This document shows, one piece after another, positions 43,609-55,610 of a stretch of DNA of 64,000 nucleotides (positions are counted from its first letter, which is position 1; each line of letters starts with the position of its first letter). The stretch is from Schistosoma mansoni (taxonomy: Eukaryota > Platyhelminthes > Trematoda > Strigeidida > Schistosomatidae), in contig NC_031498.1 in the NCBI RefSeq assembly GCF_000237925.1, positions 16,035,906 to 16,099,905 on the forward strand, written 5' to 3'. The notes under the pieces were generated by a model, which saw nothing but the letters and a program-made list of their open reading frames with translations, had not been told where the DNA came from and searched no databases. The position numbers were made by a program, and so were the translations under genes.

Positions 43609-45344
43609 ATTGGTTCTTCTTAGTATCATTTAAGACGTTCGTAATCGATTTGTTCTTATCGCCCAAAATATCTGCTTACTGTGTTACTATCCATTTATTA
43701 GTACTGGTTTGGCAGTTGGTAGTAATTGAATACGCTGCATTACGTCCTCAGTTTAAGCGTTAATATTCCAACCGCGATAGCTTATGTGAAAATGCTAGTC
43801 ACTGATTTGTGTGTAGATATATAACACCAAGTTCAAGGAAATTATCAGATACATTGACTAATATCAACGTCGCTATATTTAATCTACACCTCAGAGCTGG
43901 GAACATGGATTTCGAGAGTTACATAATGGATTGCAATGTTTTGACAAATGTTCTTCACCATTTGTTCATGGAAAACTAGAACTAAAACCATCATTGTACG
44001 TTAACACTGATATGTTAAGTCTTCTATTTTGGTTGGAACGGTGAGCTTGTATTTTCGTCTTATCAAGAAGAAGTGAGTGGCGAGTAATTATTAAAGCAAC
44101 CCATGTTGTCATTGAAGAAAAATTATATACAATTCAACGAAGAAAAATTACTTTATGACGATATCGTTTATTTGGGCTGGACAATCGTATTTATAGTTAA
44201 TTCATAAATAAAATGGTCGCTTGGAAAGTTGGGGGACGATTGCATAATATCACATGTCAAAGAACCAAAACTTACAATCAAAAATATAGAGAAACATAAT
44301 CAGATAAAATCAACTGTGTGAAAGACAGTTATCCACCTTACAAGTATAAGAAGATGAGGAATAAATTAAGAACTGAATGTGAATATTTAGAATTAAAAGG
44401 ATTAAATACATTGGAAGGATACATTATCAACGAAGTTACAGACCATGAAGATGAAGTGCTGAGACTATGAAATACTGGTAACTTTCACATGTCTCTTTTG
44501 TATACCGGTTTCAGGCTTGAAATAGTGGATTGCTAATGTCTCTGTAGTGCACAAGTTGTGAACTCACGCTCCTCTCAAACCAGATAGTCTGGCTGCATAG
44601 ATAATTTTCAAGAACTTTTCAAGTAGGTGACTAGTTCAGGAGATGTTTATTGACTTGTATTGGTATTTTATGATGGGTGTATGTTTATACGAGTCAGGAT
44701 AAACATAGGTAAACATCGAAAAGGTGAGCAAAAATAAGGGCGTCTATCAAAAAGGTGCATATTATTTTTGTATTCATAAATAGAGAAAACAAAGAACTAT
44801 GTTTTCGGGAGTGCATTTAGTAACGAATATCGATCATGACTTTTTAATTTTAAAATCAATGCATGTTCTCTGCTACTTTTGTACTTCATGTATCTCAATT
44901 CCATTCTAATGAAGTGTAAGAAATAACCCAGACTGTAATTAGTCGACTTTATGTATGATTGTTTGGATGTCTATTTACAATAATTTCGTTTTAATGGAAT
45001 GGTTTTATGAGAATTTTACTACTATGATGAATAATTTGCAACATTGGTTTACAAGTGATGTACTACAGAAATAGTTTACTGAATGGATCGAATCTGTGAA
45101 ATTGTTCGATAGAATATTCGTGAAGATTTAAGAATTTAAATAGTGAGTAGCTATATGTGATAAATGTGCCTAATGAGTTTGGAGCTCTTACAAACTATCC
45201 AAAAACAACATTTCGTACAAATTATAATTTTAGCGAGCTCACACACGGTTCACGTTTAGGCAGAGGCTCCATAGTTGTATATCACAATCGTAGTGCTGGA
45301 AAAAGCAGAGGAGAAATAAGGATCAGTAGACCTAATAGAAACAA
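43609..45344. other. Intergenic, no gene recognised
   Basis: Open frames of 60-75 codons have no recognised domain. No repeat matched. Confidence 0.4.
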
Positions 45345-45715
45345 GTAGTTGACTATTTTTTATATGAGCGTATGTGTGTGTACTTTTTTTATCTTATTCA
45401 TCACATGTCTGTAACTTATTCTTGTCTGACTATAAACATTGATTAACGCTTGACTAAACTAAGTTGGCTTACCCGCCATCTCCAATGCGTGTCATTTTTC
45501 TTTCGCTCGCTGGTATTTACTCAAGTGCTTATAACTTTCTGGCCTGCGTCATTGTCAATAAAACTGTAGCTGCCGCTTCTCTTTGCCTTCTGATTTTACG
45601 CATTGTTAAGATTTGTATTATAACGGTTATCGAGGTGAAAAATTATCGAAGCACGGTACTACAAGCTTCCGCCCCACTTTCCTACGTGGACGTGTTAAAA
45701 AATTTGTATTCCTAA
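45345..45715. repeat. Fragments of dispersed repeats next to the LTR element
   Basis: 45345-45500 resembles the TIR element ('TATATGAGCGTATGTGTGTG', 'TAAGTTGGCTTACCCGCCAT'); 45540-45660 is the inverse of 21290-21400. The LTR element at 45716 appears to be inserted at the end of this unit. Confidence 0.6.
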
Positions 45716-46041
45716 TGATCTTGTAGCTGTAAATAATTCCCCAAAATCAATAGCTCATTAAGTGTTCGACATTGGATGCTGACCATGTTGTTTAAGTGGA
45801 CTTGTTTAACTGAAGGCTTTCGGTCATGCATCCGTACCAGATCACGTTTCAACACGGCGTGGGACACAGCTCCTACGTTTCATTAGCCAGCTTATAGAAA
45901 AGGTCCTCGATATATTGGTAACGAATCAAATATATCTTTCCTGCCTCTTCTCGTCTGACTTCTGATTTCTATCTGACTGGGAACGATCGAATATAGAAGG
46001 TGCTACTGGTAGCTAGTTGTAAAACTAGAACATCCGTTGCA
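45716..46041 (+). repeat. 5' LTR of the Ty3/Gypsy element
   Basis: About 325 bp, beginning TGATCT and ending GTTGCA, near-identical to 50720-51044. Confidence 0.88.
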
Positions 46042-46048
46042 TCATCAT

Positions 46049-46066
46049 TGGTGAGACCGACGTGAT
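46049..46066 (+). other. Primer-binding site, tRNA-Trp type
   Basis: TGGTGAGACCGACGTGAT differs at two positions from the complement of a typical eukaryotic tRNA-Trp 3' end. CsRn1-clade elements are known to use tRNA-Trp, which supports the clade call. Confidence 0.7.
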
Positions 46067-49000
46067 CTGGTACACCAAATCAATATACTGTGAGTCTGTT
46101 CCATTTTGGAATATTATTATTGTTATCCTTTATTTGAATTTTATATATTGTGATATACTCTTTTTCGCGAATTTTTTTTTTCCGGATATATTTTAATTAG
46201 ACATTTTTCGTTATCTATATTACTATGACGGAACACTCACCCAAGGTTTTTAAGTTAAAGTCTATTCCCCCTATTTCGATTCAGTTAACGCCATTTTGGC
46301 CCGACAATATCGAGTCCTGGTTCTGCTATGCAGAAGCCGATTTTTGCATGCACGGAATCACGGACTCGCGCACACGTTTCCTCGCGGTAGTTAAGGCGTT
46401 ACCGCGCGAGTTTAACAGGTACGTAACACCTAGTATGTTTACTAGTGATGTTCCCGAACCTTACGAAACGCTTAAACTATCGATTTTAAAACGCGGAGAC
46501 CTAACTGATCGACAACGGTTAGACCAACTCCTTAACAATATCGACTTGCAACATGGTTCTGCGACGGACATGTTGCTTAGAATGAGAGAAGTCATTGGCC
46601 AACGAACTTTCGATGATGGCCTATTTAGACAACTTTTCTTGTCTAAACTCCCTCAACGGGTGCAGGCAGTGCTTATTTCATTTCAAAACAATGCCATAGA
46701 TGAACTAGCTGCATCTGCCGATCGAATCTTGGAAATCACCAAATTTTCTAAGGCCGAGGTTTTTTCCGTCAAAGAAAAACCCCAATCGACCTCGACTGAC
46801 ATGGCAGAACTATGTCACACGCTTACAAGATATCTTAGAGTTCGTAATGACCGTAGTCGGTCAAAATCCTCACGTAGGAGCGTTTCACGTAAGAGATCTG
46901 TCTCTCGACCACGAGAGACAGACAACCCCGACTGGTGCTGGTATCACAACCAGTACGGTAAATCCTCTAGAAATTGCAGGAAGCCCTGCAATTATCCGAC
47001 CCCAAAATCGAGTGACACGAAAAACAGTTCGGGAAACTTCCCAGCCGGCACGCGTTAACGGCAACCGTAGCCGGCGAACACAGCCGCCTCTTATATGTCA
47101 CGGGTGTGACTACGAAAGTTCGCTACCTCGTCGACACTGGCGCAGAAGTTAGCGTTCTTCCAGCAAATCCCGACGACAGACTTCGCGAGTCTGTTTTAAG
47201 TTTACAGGCGGCAAACGGAAAACCGATCGCTACTAACGGTAAAAGGTACGTCTACCTTAACGTGGGTTTACGCAAACCCATCCACTGGATCTTCGTTGTT
47301 GCAGATGTTTCTATGCCAATCATTGGTATAGACCTGTTACAACACCACAATCTACTCATCGACACACGCTCACGAAGGTTAATAGACGGAAACACTAAGT
47401 TATCCGTTTGCGTAACTCCTTGTTCTGGTTGCAGGTTATCCCCAGTCACGATTAAGCACGCCATAGACCCCTTGTACTAATCAGTACTCGACAAATACCC
47501 CGGGATATACCAATCGCAATCGAAATTACCTTGTGTAACCAGCAATGTTACACATCACATTTCGACTACAGGACCACCTGTATTTTCGAAAGCTCGAAGA
47601 CTCGCTCCCGAGAAGCTTAGGTTAGCTAAAAACGAATTCGACCACATGATGGACCTAGGGATAATTCGACCATCGAATAGTCCATGGGCATCCCCATTGC
47701 ACATGGTCCCTAAAAAGGACAGCAATGATTGGCGGCCAACTGGTGATTATCGGCGTCTGAATGCTAATACCATTCCTGATCGTTACCCGCTGCCTCATAT
47801 TCACGATTTGACAGCTACCTTGAAAGGTACAACTGTCTTTTCGAAAATCGACTTGGTTAAAGCTTATAACCAAATACCGATGGCACCTGACGACATTCCT
47901 AAAACCGCCATCATCACTCCTTTCGGTCTTTACGCATTTCTACGAATGCCTTTTGGTTTAAGAAATGCGGCTCAAACCTTCCAAAGGTTTATCGACGATG
48001 TCTTCCGAGGTCTCAACTTCGTACATGCGTATGTCGATGACTGTCTAATAGCAAGTCCGGACAGAGAATCGCATCTCAAGCATCTGGACATTGTTTTCGA
48101 TCGACTCCAAAGGCATGGCATTTCTGTCAACATTCAGAAATGCCAAATCGGAACTAACTCCTTAGACTTCTTAGGACACACTATTGATGCCCAAGGCATC
48201 CGACCCCTTAGGAGCAAAGTGGCGGCCATTCTGGATTACCCAGAACCGACCACAATCAAGCACTTACGAACTTTTAACGGACTTGTAAGTTTCTATAGAC
48301 GGTTCATACCCAAATGCGCGTCCCTTATGAAACCGTTAACCGATCAGCTTCGTGGAAATGCGAAATCAATTAGTTTAGACGACATAGCCCGTAAAGCATT
48401 CTCCACAGTTAAGGAACACATCGCTAAAGCAACCCTGCTTGCTCATCGGGACACTCAAGCGCCCATTAGTATCGCAGTAGACGCATCCGACTCAGCAATC
48501 GGAGCAGTCTTACAACAATGGGTTAACAACTCGTGGCAACCTCTAGGATTTTTCTCGAGACGGTTGTTAGACGCGGAATCTAGGTACAGCACGTTCGGTA
48601 GGGAACTCCTAGCTATGTATTGTGCTGTACGGCATTTTCAACATTCCATCGAAGGAAGAGAATTCACGCTTTTTACCGATCACAAACCTCTTACCTTCTC
48701 TTTAAATTCATCTTCAGACAAGTACTCACCGCGAGAGTCTCGACAACTCGACTACATTTCGCAGTTTACTTCAGACATACAACATATTTCCGGAGCAAAC
48801 AATGTAGTCGCAGACGCCTTGTCTCGAATTAGCTCCTTGAACAGTTTCCAAGGAATCGACCTTCTTAAAGTCGCTCAGCTTCAAAAAGAAGACATTGATC
48901 TTCAGCATGAGTTATCCTCGACAACTCCTAAACTAAGTGTTAGGCAGATGGGAACAGGTAAGGAAACCTTACTCTGTGACACATCTACAGGTAGGGATCG

Positions 49001-50708
49001 TCCAATTGTACCAAAACATTATCGACGCAACGTCTTCAATACGTTGCACAATCTTTCTCATCCAGGTGCTCGTGCAACAGTCAAACTTATAGCCGAACGG
49101 TTTTGCTGGCCTGGCATGAATAAAGACGTGAGGGAGTGGGCACGCTCCTGTGTTAGCTGTCAGAAAGCTAAGGTCGTAAGACACAACAAATGTCCCTTAG
49201 GCTCTTTCAAAACCCCTGACGCTCGTTTCGACCACGTCCATATAGATTTGGTAGGACCCTTACCCGACTCGAACGGATACTCATATCTCCTAACATGCGT
49301 AGACCGTTTCACGCGATGGCCAGAAGCAGTACCGATTAAGGACATTACTGCTGAAACCGTGGCCCGCGCTTTCGTCGAACGATGGGTAGCAAGTTTCGGC
49401 TGCCCTTCCACAATCACTACAGACCGCGGACGCCAGTTCGAATCTGGACTTTTCCGTTGTCTAACCTCACTTTTAGGAATCACGCGCTTCCGAACGACCG
49501 CCTACCACCCACAAGCAAACGGGTTGGTAGAACGTTTTCATCGACAACTAAAAGCCTCATTATCAGCTTCAAACGTTTCACAGTGGACAGACGCTCTTCC
49601 ACTCGTCTTGCTAGGTATCCGAAATGCAGTGAAAGCTGACATTGGATACACGGCATCTCAACTCGTTTACGGAACGACACTCCGACTCCCAGGAGAATTC
49701 GTGGATCCTTCAGCTTCTTCATTGAACATGGATCTAAACTCTTACACGAGTAGGCTTACAAACGCTATGCGTTCAGTTAAACCTGCTCACACTCGACCTC
49801 AATCAACTGATGTTTTCGTTCAACCCGAATTACGACATAGTCCACACGTCTTCGTTCGTCGAGACTCACATCGACGACCCCTCGAATCAGCATACGAAGG
49901 ACCCTTCAACGCGAACCTAAGTTCTATGTAGTCGATAAGAACGGTGCGAACGATAGCATCAGTATCGACCGACTCAAAGCAGCGTACTTAGAAGGAAACC
50001 CTAGCTACGTCTATTTTCCTTCGGTACAAGCAAACGACACAGCTACTACACTCGTAGTACCCTACACGACAGCCGGCACACAACTTGATACTTCGTCAAC
50101 GTCGATAGATAAACCTAAAACAACGCGTTCTGGAAGACGGGTAAGATTTCCAGAACATCTTAACGAATATTGCACGTAGGACATAAGCTTTGTCTTGAAT
50201 TACCCTTGCATAGTTTATCATAAAATTTTTTTTTTAATATGCTCTTTTTTTTTATTTATATAAAAAAAAACAAAAAAAACAAAGCATTTTTTAAATTTTT
50301 TTTGAGCGTATATATATATCTTTATATATAAAAAAAAACCAAAAGAAAACCTTTTTTTTCCGATCGCTTTTACGCTTTTTTATAAGTGTATTAGTTTATT
50401 CATTTTTTTTCCCTCTCATCTTGTGTCCCTACGCAAGTACGAGTGTATTTTTGACATGCACTCACACGTTCTATTTTTCCTCTTTTCCGGGACGGCTGGA
50501 AAAGAACGACGAAGTTTCGCAAGGAACCGGAATTTTTCATTGTACTATATTTCTTTATTGCTATGTTGTACATTTTGGTCCCATAGTTTAAGGAAAGACG
50601 ACCAGACGCTGCTAAACGAAGCAAGCTATCAGAAGAGTGTTTACCAACGACAAACTCGTTGGGTTTAAACTTCTGGCTGGTCACGTCTTAGAGGCATCAC
50701 TACCTCAC

Positions 50709-50719
50709 TAGGGGGGGAG
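50709..50719 (+). other. Polypurine tract
   Basis: AGGGGGGGAG directly before the TGATCT start of the 3' LTR, the expected second-strand primer site. Confidence 0.8.
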
Positions 50720-51044
50720 TGATCTGTAGCTGTAAATAATTCCCCAAAATCAATAGCTCATTAAGTGTTCGACATTGGATGCTGACCATGTTGTTTAAGT
50801 GGACTTGTTTAACTGAAGGCTTTCGGTCATGCATCCGTACCAGATCACGTTTCAACACGGCGTGGGACACAGCTCCTACGTTTCATTAGCCAGCTTATAG
50901 AAAAGGTCCTCGATATATTGGTAACGAATCAAATATATCTTTCCTGCCTCTTCTCGTCTGACTTCTGATTTCTATCTGACTGGGAACGATCGAATATAGA
51001 AGGTGCTACTGGTAGCTAGTTGTAAAACTAGAACATCCGTTGCA
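50720..51044 (+). repeat. 3' LTR of the Ty3/Gypsy element
   Basis: About 325 bp, near-identical to the 5' LTR at 45716-46041. Confidence 0.88.
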
Positions 51045-52395
51045 TCGTCAATCTAAATCGCATCCGTTCTTTATCTGCGTTTGTTCTCACAAAAGTTAAG
51101 ATTCTGAGTTCCTCCAACGTCTGAGTGGTACAGCCTTCCAAGTGGAAAATTGACATTGACTCTCACTCACTTTTTCATAGTGAATCCTTCCTAACTGCCT
51201 GTTATCTTTGAGATAGGCTTTGAGTATCGAAGATCGCAAATCTGAGAGAACTATGTTTATTGAAAACTGGAAGCATGTGGAAGAAATTAGGGCCACTTTC
51301 AACTTGTTTTGCCAATATTTTCTGATAATCGGTGTTCTGTCAAATCACTGCAGTTATATGGATCCTATTGATTCCTTCAGTTATATGCTTTCCTTCAGAC
51401 TGGCATCTCATCACTCAATAATGAGGCCTCATATAGTAATTAATCATGCCCGCAAGTTATCTTCTTATTCTGTTGCTTGCCCTCAAATCTTTCAAATCAA
51501 GCTCTTCTACTTCATTTTGCCAACCCACCTTACGCAGTCACTCCCAGCATAATTCAGAGGTAGAAGTTGTTCGTGAAACCGAGTGTCCAATACTCAGTGC
51601 ATGGCAGGGTTGTGCATATGCATAGTCCAATACTTTGACGAAAAATCCACTTTTATGGCACACATGTTTCGGCTACCATGTGGTTTTACAGCGAACATTT
51701 CAGTCTAGTACTCGTACGAGCGCCGTTCACCAATTGTGACTGAATATACTGTTCCTAGAAATCAGTGCCGCATTTTTACCTGTTTTCCTGTTAGTGTTGA
51801 AAAGAGCTTGGGAGTGGGTGAGAAAACGGTAAATTATACTTGGACTTGAGAATTCATTCGTCTTTATTAATATAAACTGAGGAACTGCAAAGGCAGTGTA
51901 AAAACACTAAACTCTACCCAGATCATCTTCTAAACAGAGTGTTTCTCCACAACAAAAGACTGATCATTGAGGGTTGATGGGATGATGAAGGGGTGAAGGT
52001 CAGTGAAGGCCAAAGCTACGAAAACGGAAATGACATGAATCGGGTCATGCAGTAGTATATCTATATTTTATACTTTTCTAGTTCGCTTGTCCTAGTGTAA
52101 ATGTTAACACCTAAAGGGTTACAGGAGAACTGAAAACATTTGGCTGATTAAAACCCTTTTACTGTACATCAATTTTACTGTGTTTTTGGATGTGTTTGTT
52201 TTACTTAACCTTTGGACTTGTTTGTTTATATCATTCTTTTCGGACATTTTGGTTTCTTTTGTCATTGGTTTGGTATTTGGGAGTTTTTGCTCGGGGAACC
52301 TACAAAATTGAAGGTTTGTTTTGTAATTGTTATAATTATTGTTGTTAGAACGACTTTGGTCGATTATTTGTGAATTGCGAATAAACTTGGTTTTG
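51045..52395. other. Intergenic, no gene recognised
   Basis: The 110-codon open frame at 51220-51552 has no known domain. The sequence is of ordinary composition and matches no other part of the window. Confidence 0.35.
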
Positions 52396-52990
52396 TAGGG
52401 TCAGTGAAATGTCACTGAATATCGAACAGATCATCGATCCCTGTCAAGGCCAAGGATAGTCAACGCGCATCAATCAATCATACACCATGGACTGGCCCAC
52501 GCGGCAGTGGTTGTACTTTCGCTTCTGTACTTTCGTGGTTGCACCTTAACTAATATATTCTTGTAACAACGTCCTTTGTGTTGTACAGTCTCCATAGCAT
52601 CCATTGTCCCTTGTTACGTCGATGGGGGCAATCCACGTAAGGTGCTGATCGCGAGGTGTGACTTCGAAGTTAGCTGGTTCGTCACACCGCCCCCGTCTAA
52701 CTCGAGTAGGCCTCAAATCATTTCGACATAGAACATCAACGTTGATGTTCTACAGTATCTAATTTGGAGTTTTGGTTCTCTTGCCTACTTGAGTTCGTGA
52801 TTTGCGAATATCGACGGCCAGTACTTCAATGGTTGGAACGGGCAAAAACTCATAATTGGACGTAACATAAAGGCCCTTACTTTTTCCATAGTTGTGCCAT
52901 GGAAGCATGAGTGTCTTGTTACTAGGTTGGAGTAGGTAAGACTGGAAAATTATCTCATAGTGCAAATTCAATGTTAGATCAGGAGAGCTA
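52396..52990 (-). mobile_element. Possible LTR-element 3' remnant (fossil)
   Basis: On the minus strand a purine run 'GACGGGGGCGG' (52684-52694) is followed by 'TGTGACGAACC', as a polypurine tract meets an LTR, and about 290 bp later 'TGACCCTACA' could be the LTR end. Upstream of the tract a short open frame could be the end of a pol gene. No partner LTR is visible. A tentative call from layout only. Confidence 0.35.
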
Positions 52991-54044
52991 ATCTGTCAAA
53001 CCAGTTTCGCACATCTACAAATCATTTGTAAGTCGGGAACGATTTTTTTCTTTATAACATTAATCTGTAAGGGTTTATTCAAGATCTCCAGGGAAACTTA
53101 CGGCATTTCAAATGAGTAAGGAAACTGACATTTAAAATAGAGAGCGAATCTAACCAAACGGACTGTGGGTTGAAGTTAGTAGGACAGAAAAACTGAAATG
53201 AATCTCGAAAACAGATCCTATTTATATGTGAGAAGTAGGAAACTGCTATATACTATAGTGACCTTATTTTATGAGGTGAACGCGATTGGCATGATGGAAA
53301 CAATTATTGTTATAACCAACTATACCAGTGATTGTTTTACTGCACCTGTCTATTTAAGTGTACTAATAATGCATACATTTTTCCGTTGTTTGTGACCTTG
53401 CACGAACTCGCATATGCTCAATGGTCTCTGGTGTGGATTTTGGCACGATCTCGGTATTATTTTGATACCACGCCTACTACAATATATACAGGCTTTAGAA
53501 CAGGATAGATATAATTGAATAATGACCTCTTCAAGTTACTTGACTGGGTGCCTAAATCATTCAAAATGTCCTCCGTTTCGGATAGTCATTGAGCTCTTCA
53601 ATCTGATTCCGTTTATTGTTGTTGTCGTGTCAGTCGATTGAAATACTTAGATCTACATTCAGGGTCATTGTTTATAGAATTTCTGTTTAATCAGTTAGTC
53701 ATCAATCACCAATTTAAATTAAAGAGTTCAACACTGTTATACTATTTATGAGAACAACTTATGGTCGTGATCATGCCAATTAATATCAAGCCCTTAAAAA
53801 TGAGTTGCTAAATATCATTATGAAAGGGTGAAACAAGTAATGGTGAACATTTTCATAGTTTACACGGTTGATCTCTCCTAAAGTTTCTATTCAAGACAAA
53901 CACAAAACAGACTTTGTGTGAAATATATGCTTCAGTTATTGGATTATTAGTTGAGATTATGAAAACTATCTCTTGATCTTGAATTAACTTTTCTGGTCAG
54001 CGCTTTTTTAGCGGATTAATTTTCTACGTGATGGGATCGCTATC
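52991..54044. other. Intergenic, no feature recognised
   Basis: No gene or repeat recognised. Confidence 0.4.
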
Positions 54045-54440
54045 CTTATGCCCAACCCTTCTTGTTCGCCCGGGCTTGGAACCGTCAGTAGCCCCAGAGG
54101 GGTTCCAGGTAGAGTAGGTCTCAGCATACATGAAAAGAAGAGTATGATTCTCCGACACAACACAATATGCATAAATCGGATCACACTTGACGGAGAAGCT
54201 GTAGAGGATGTAAAAACGTTTGGATATCTGGAAGCATCATTGATGAGCACGGTTGGTCTGACGCAGATTAGCAAAGCTAGAGTAGCATATTTACAACCGA
54301 AGAAGAATTTTCAATACAAGTGTCAAGATAGTTCTAATGTATGGGGCGGAAACCTAGAGAACTACGAAGGCCATCATCCAGAAGATGCAAGCGTTTATTA
54401 ACAGTTTTCTACGCAAGATACTTCTGATCCGTCCTCCAGA
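54045..54440 (+). mobile_element. SR2-like RTE 3' coding fragment
   Basis: 'NRITLDGEAVEDVKTFGYLE', 'SKARVAYLQPKKNF' and 'INSFLRKILLIRPPDT' are the post-reverse-transcriptase part of the same RTE subfamily as the endonuclease piece at 33070-34508 (typical 'NRITLDGEDLEDVKTFTYLG'). Frameshifted and short, ending at the ATT repeat. Confidence 0.75.
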
Positions 54441-54470
54441 TACTATCATTATTATTATTATTATTATTCA
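54441..54470. repeat. (ATT)n microsatellite, probable LINE tail
   Basis: About eight ATT units. On the minus strand this is an (AAT)n tail at the 3' end of the CR1-like LINE to the right. Confidence 0.8.
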
Positions 54471-55610
54471 AAAACACCTTATGGGTACATAAGTGCTGTG
54501 AAGAAACCATTTCGGGTTTCTTCAAAAATGCAATAATACACAATTTTCAATAACTTTAACATTACATATGCCATGTTTGAGAAAGGAAGGAAAATGAAAA
54601 TAAAATATTAATAATAGAATAGTAATAATAGTGATAATAAATCAGGTTCTGTGTAATTAGCAAGAATTTTGAAGAAGGAAAGGAAGAAACTAAGGAAATA
54701 GAAATAAAGGAGACGCGGAAGACGTAAATATCTTAACGCAGAACAAGAATAAACAACTATGTATGTATAGCAAAACGAGTAATGAAAATAAAATAAAACA
54801 GAATAAATTAATAAGTAAATAACTTATTATTGCAGTAAGATGTCACGTTAGAATAAGTGTTTGTTCGTGCAGACATAGTTTTGGGTGATGCTATGAAAGT
54901 CTCAATTAAGTGCAAAAGATAATCAATGTGTATGAGGTGTATATAAATAGTGAAGATAAAACGAGTCTGATAAGTTGAATTCAACGTAACTCAAGTTATT
55001 GTCTCAATCCAAAGCTTCGTAATCTTAAGAATAATATTTATTTAGAAGGAAAAAAAGGGAGAGAGAAAAGAAATGAACACATAGTGAAAGGGTCCAACCA
55101 TGATCGTAATAGTGTAATGGATATAGACTTTTGAGATGAACGAATAATTTTAAAATAATAATAACAACAATAATAAACCCTTACGGATAAATACGTGTAG
55201 ATTTATGTAACAGAATACAGAGTGAAACCAGGTATCAGCATAAACATTAGTGCAATAATAATAATTTATAATGATGCTATCATAGTCACAATTAATTGCA
55301 AAGAATAATTAAATATAAATTTCTATATGTTATATATATGTTGTGAAGATTTAAAAAAAAATTATTTGTTTAAGTGGAACATGGGGTTTTTTGTTTTTAA
55401 TTGTAGATTTTGGATGTTTAGGAATAAAATATGTTTAGAAGGACAAGAAGAGATGAAAACAATATCTAATGTGTCGAGAGACCAATAATGATAATAATAA
55501 CAGTAATAATTATAAATATGAACATAAGCATAATAATATATTAAGATGAATAAAAGTGAGATAGAATAGACATGAAAAGATTCAAAGGTTTCACTTTGCT
55601 TTTCAGTCGG

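Larger units (their letters stand above)
45716..51044 (+). mobile_element. Ty3/Gypsy LTR retrotransposon, CsRn1-like, largely whole and young
   Basis: About 5.3 kb: 5' LTR, tRNA-Trp-type primer site, gag (46.2-47.1 kb), pol (47.1-50.2 kb), A/T-rich tail, polypurine tract, 3' LTR. Gag has the CHCC-type motif (CWYH...C...C) typical of the CsRn1 clade known from flukes. Pol holds, in order, an aspartic protease (VDTGAEVSVLP), reverse transcriptase (YVDD), RNase H ([12 protein letters not shown]), a zinc-binding integrase N-terminus (H-H-C-C) and the integrase core (DRGRQFESG). The two LTRs look virtually identical, so the insertion is recent. The coding part looks nearly whole, with at most a few breaks. 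No envelope gene is seen. No clear target duplication at the ends. Confidence 0.9.

Noticed and set aside
51220-51552. 110-codon open frame next to the LTR element
   Set aside because: No recognisable domain or conservation pattern; composition like surrounding intergenic DNA.
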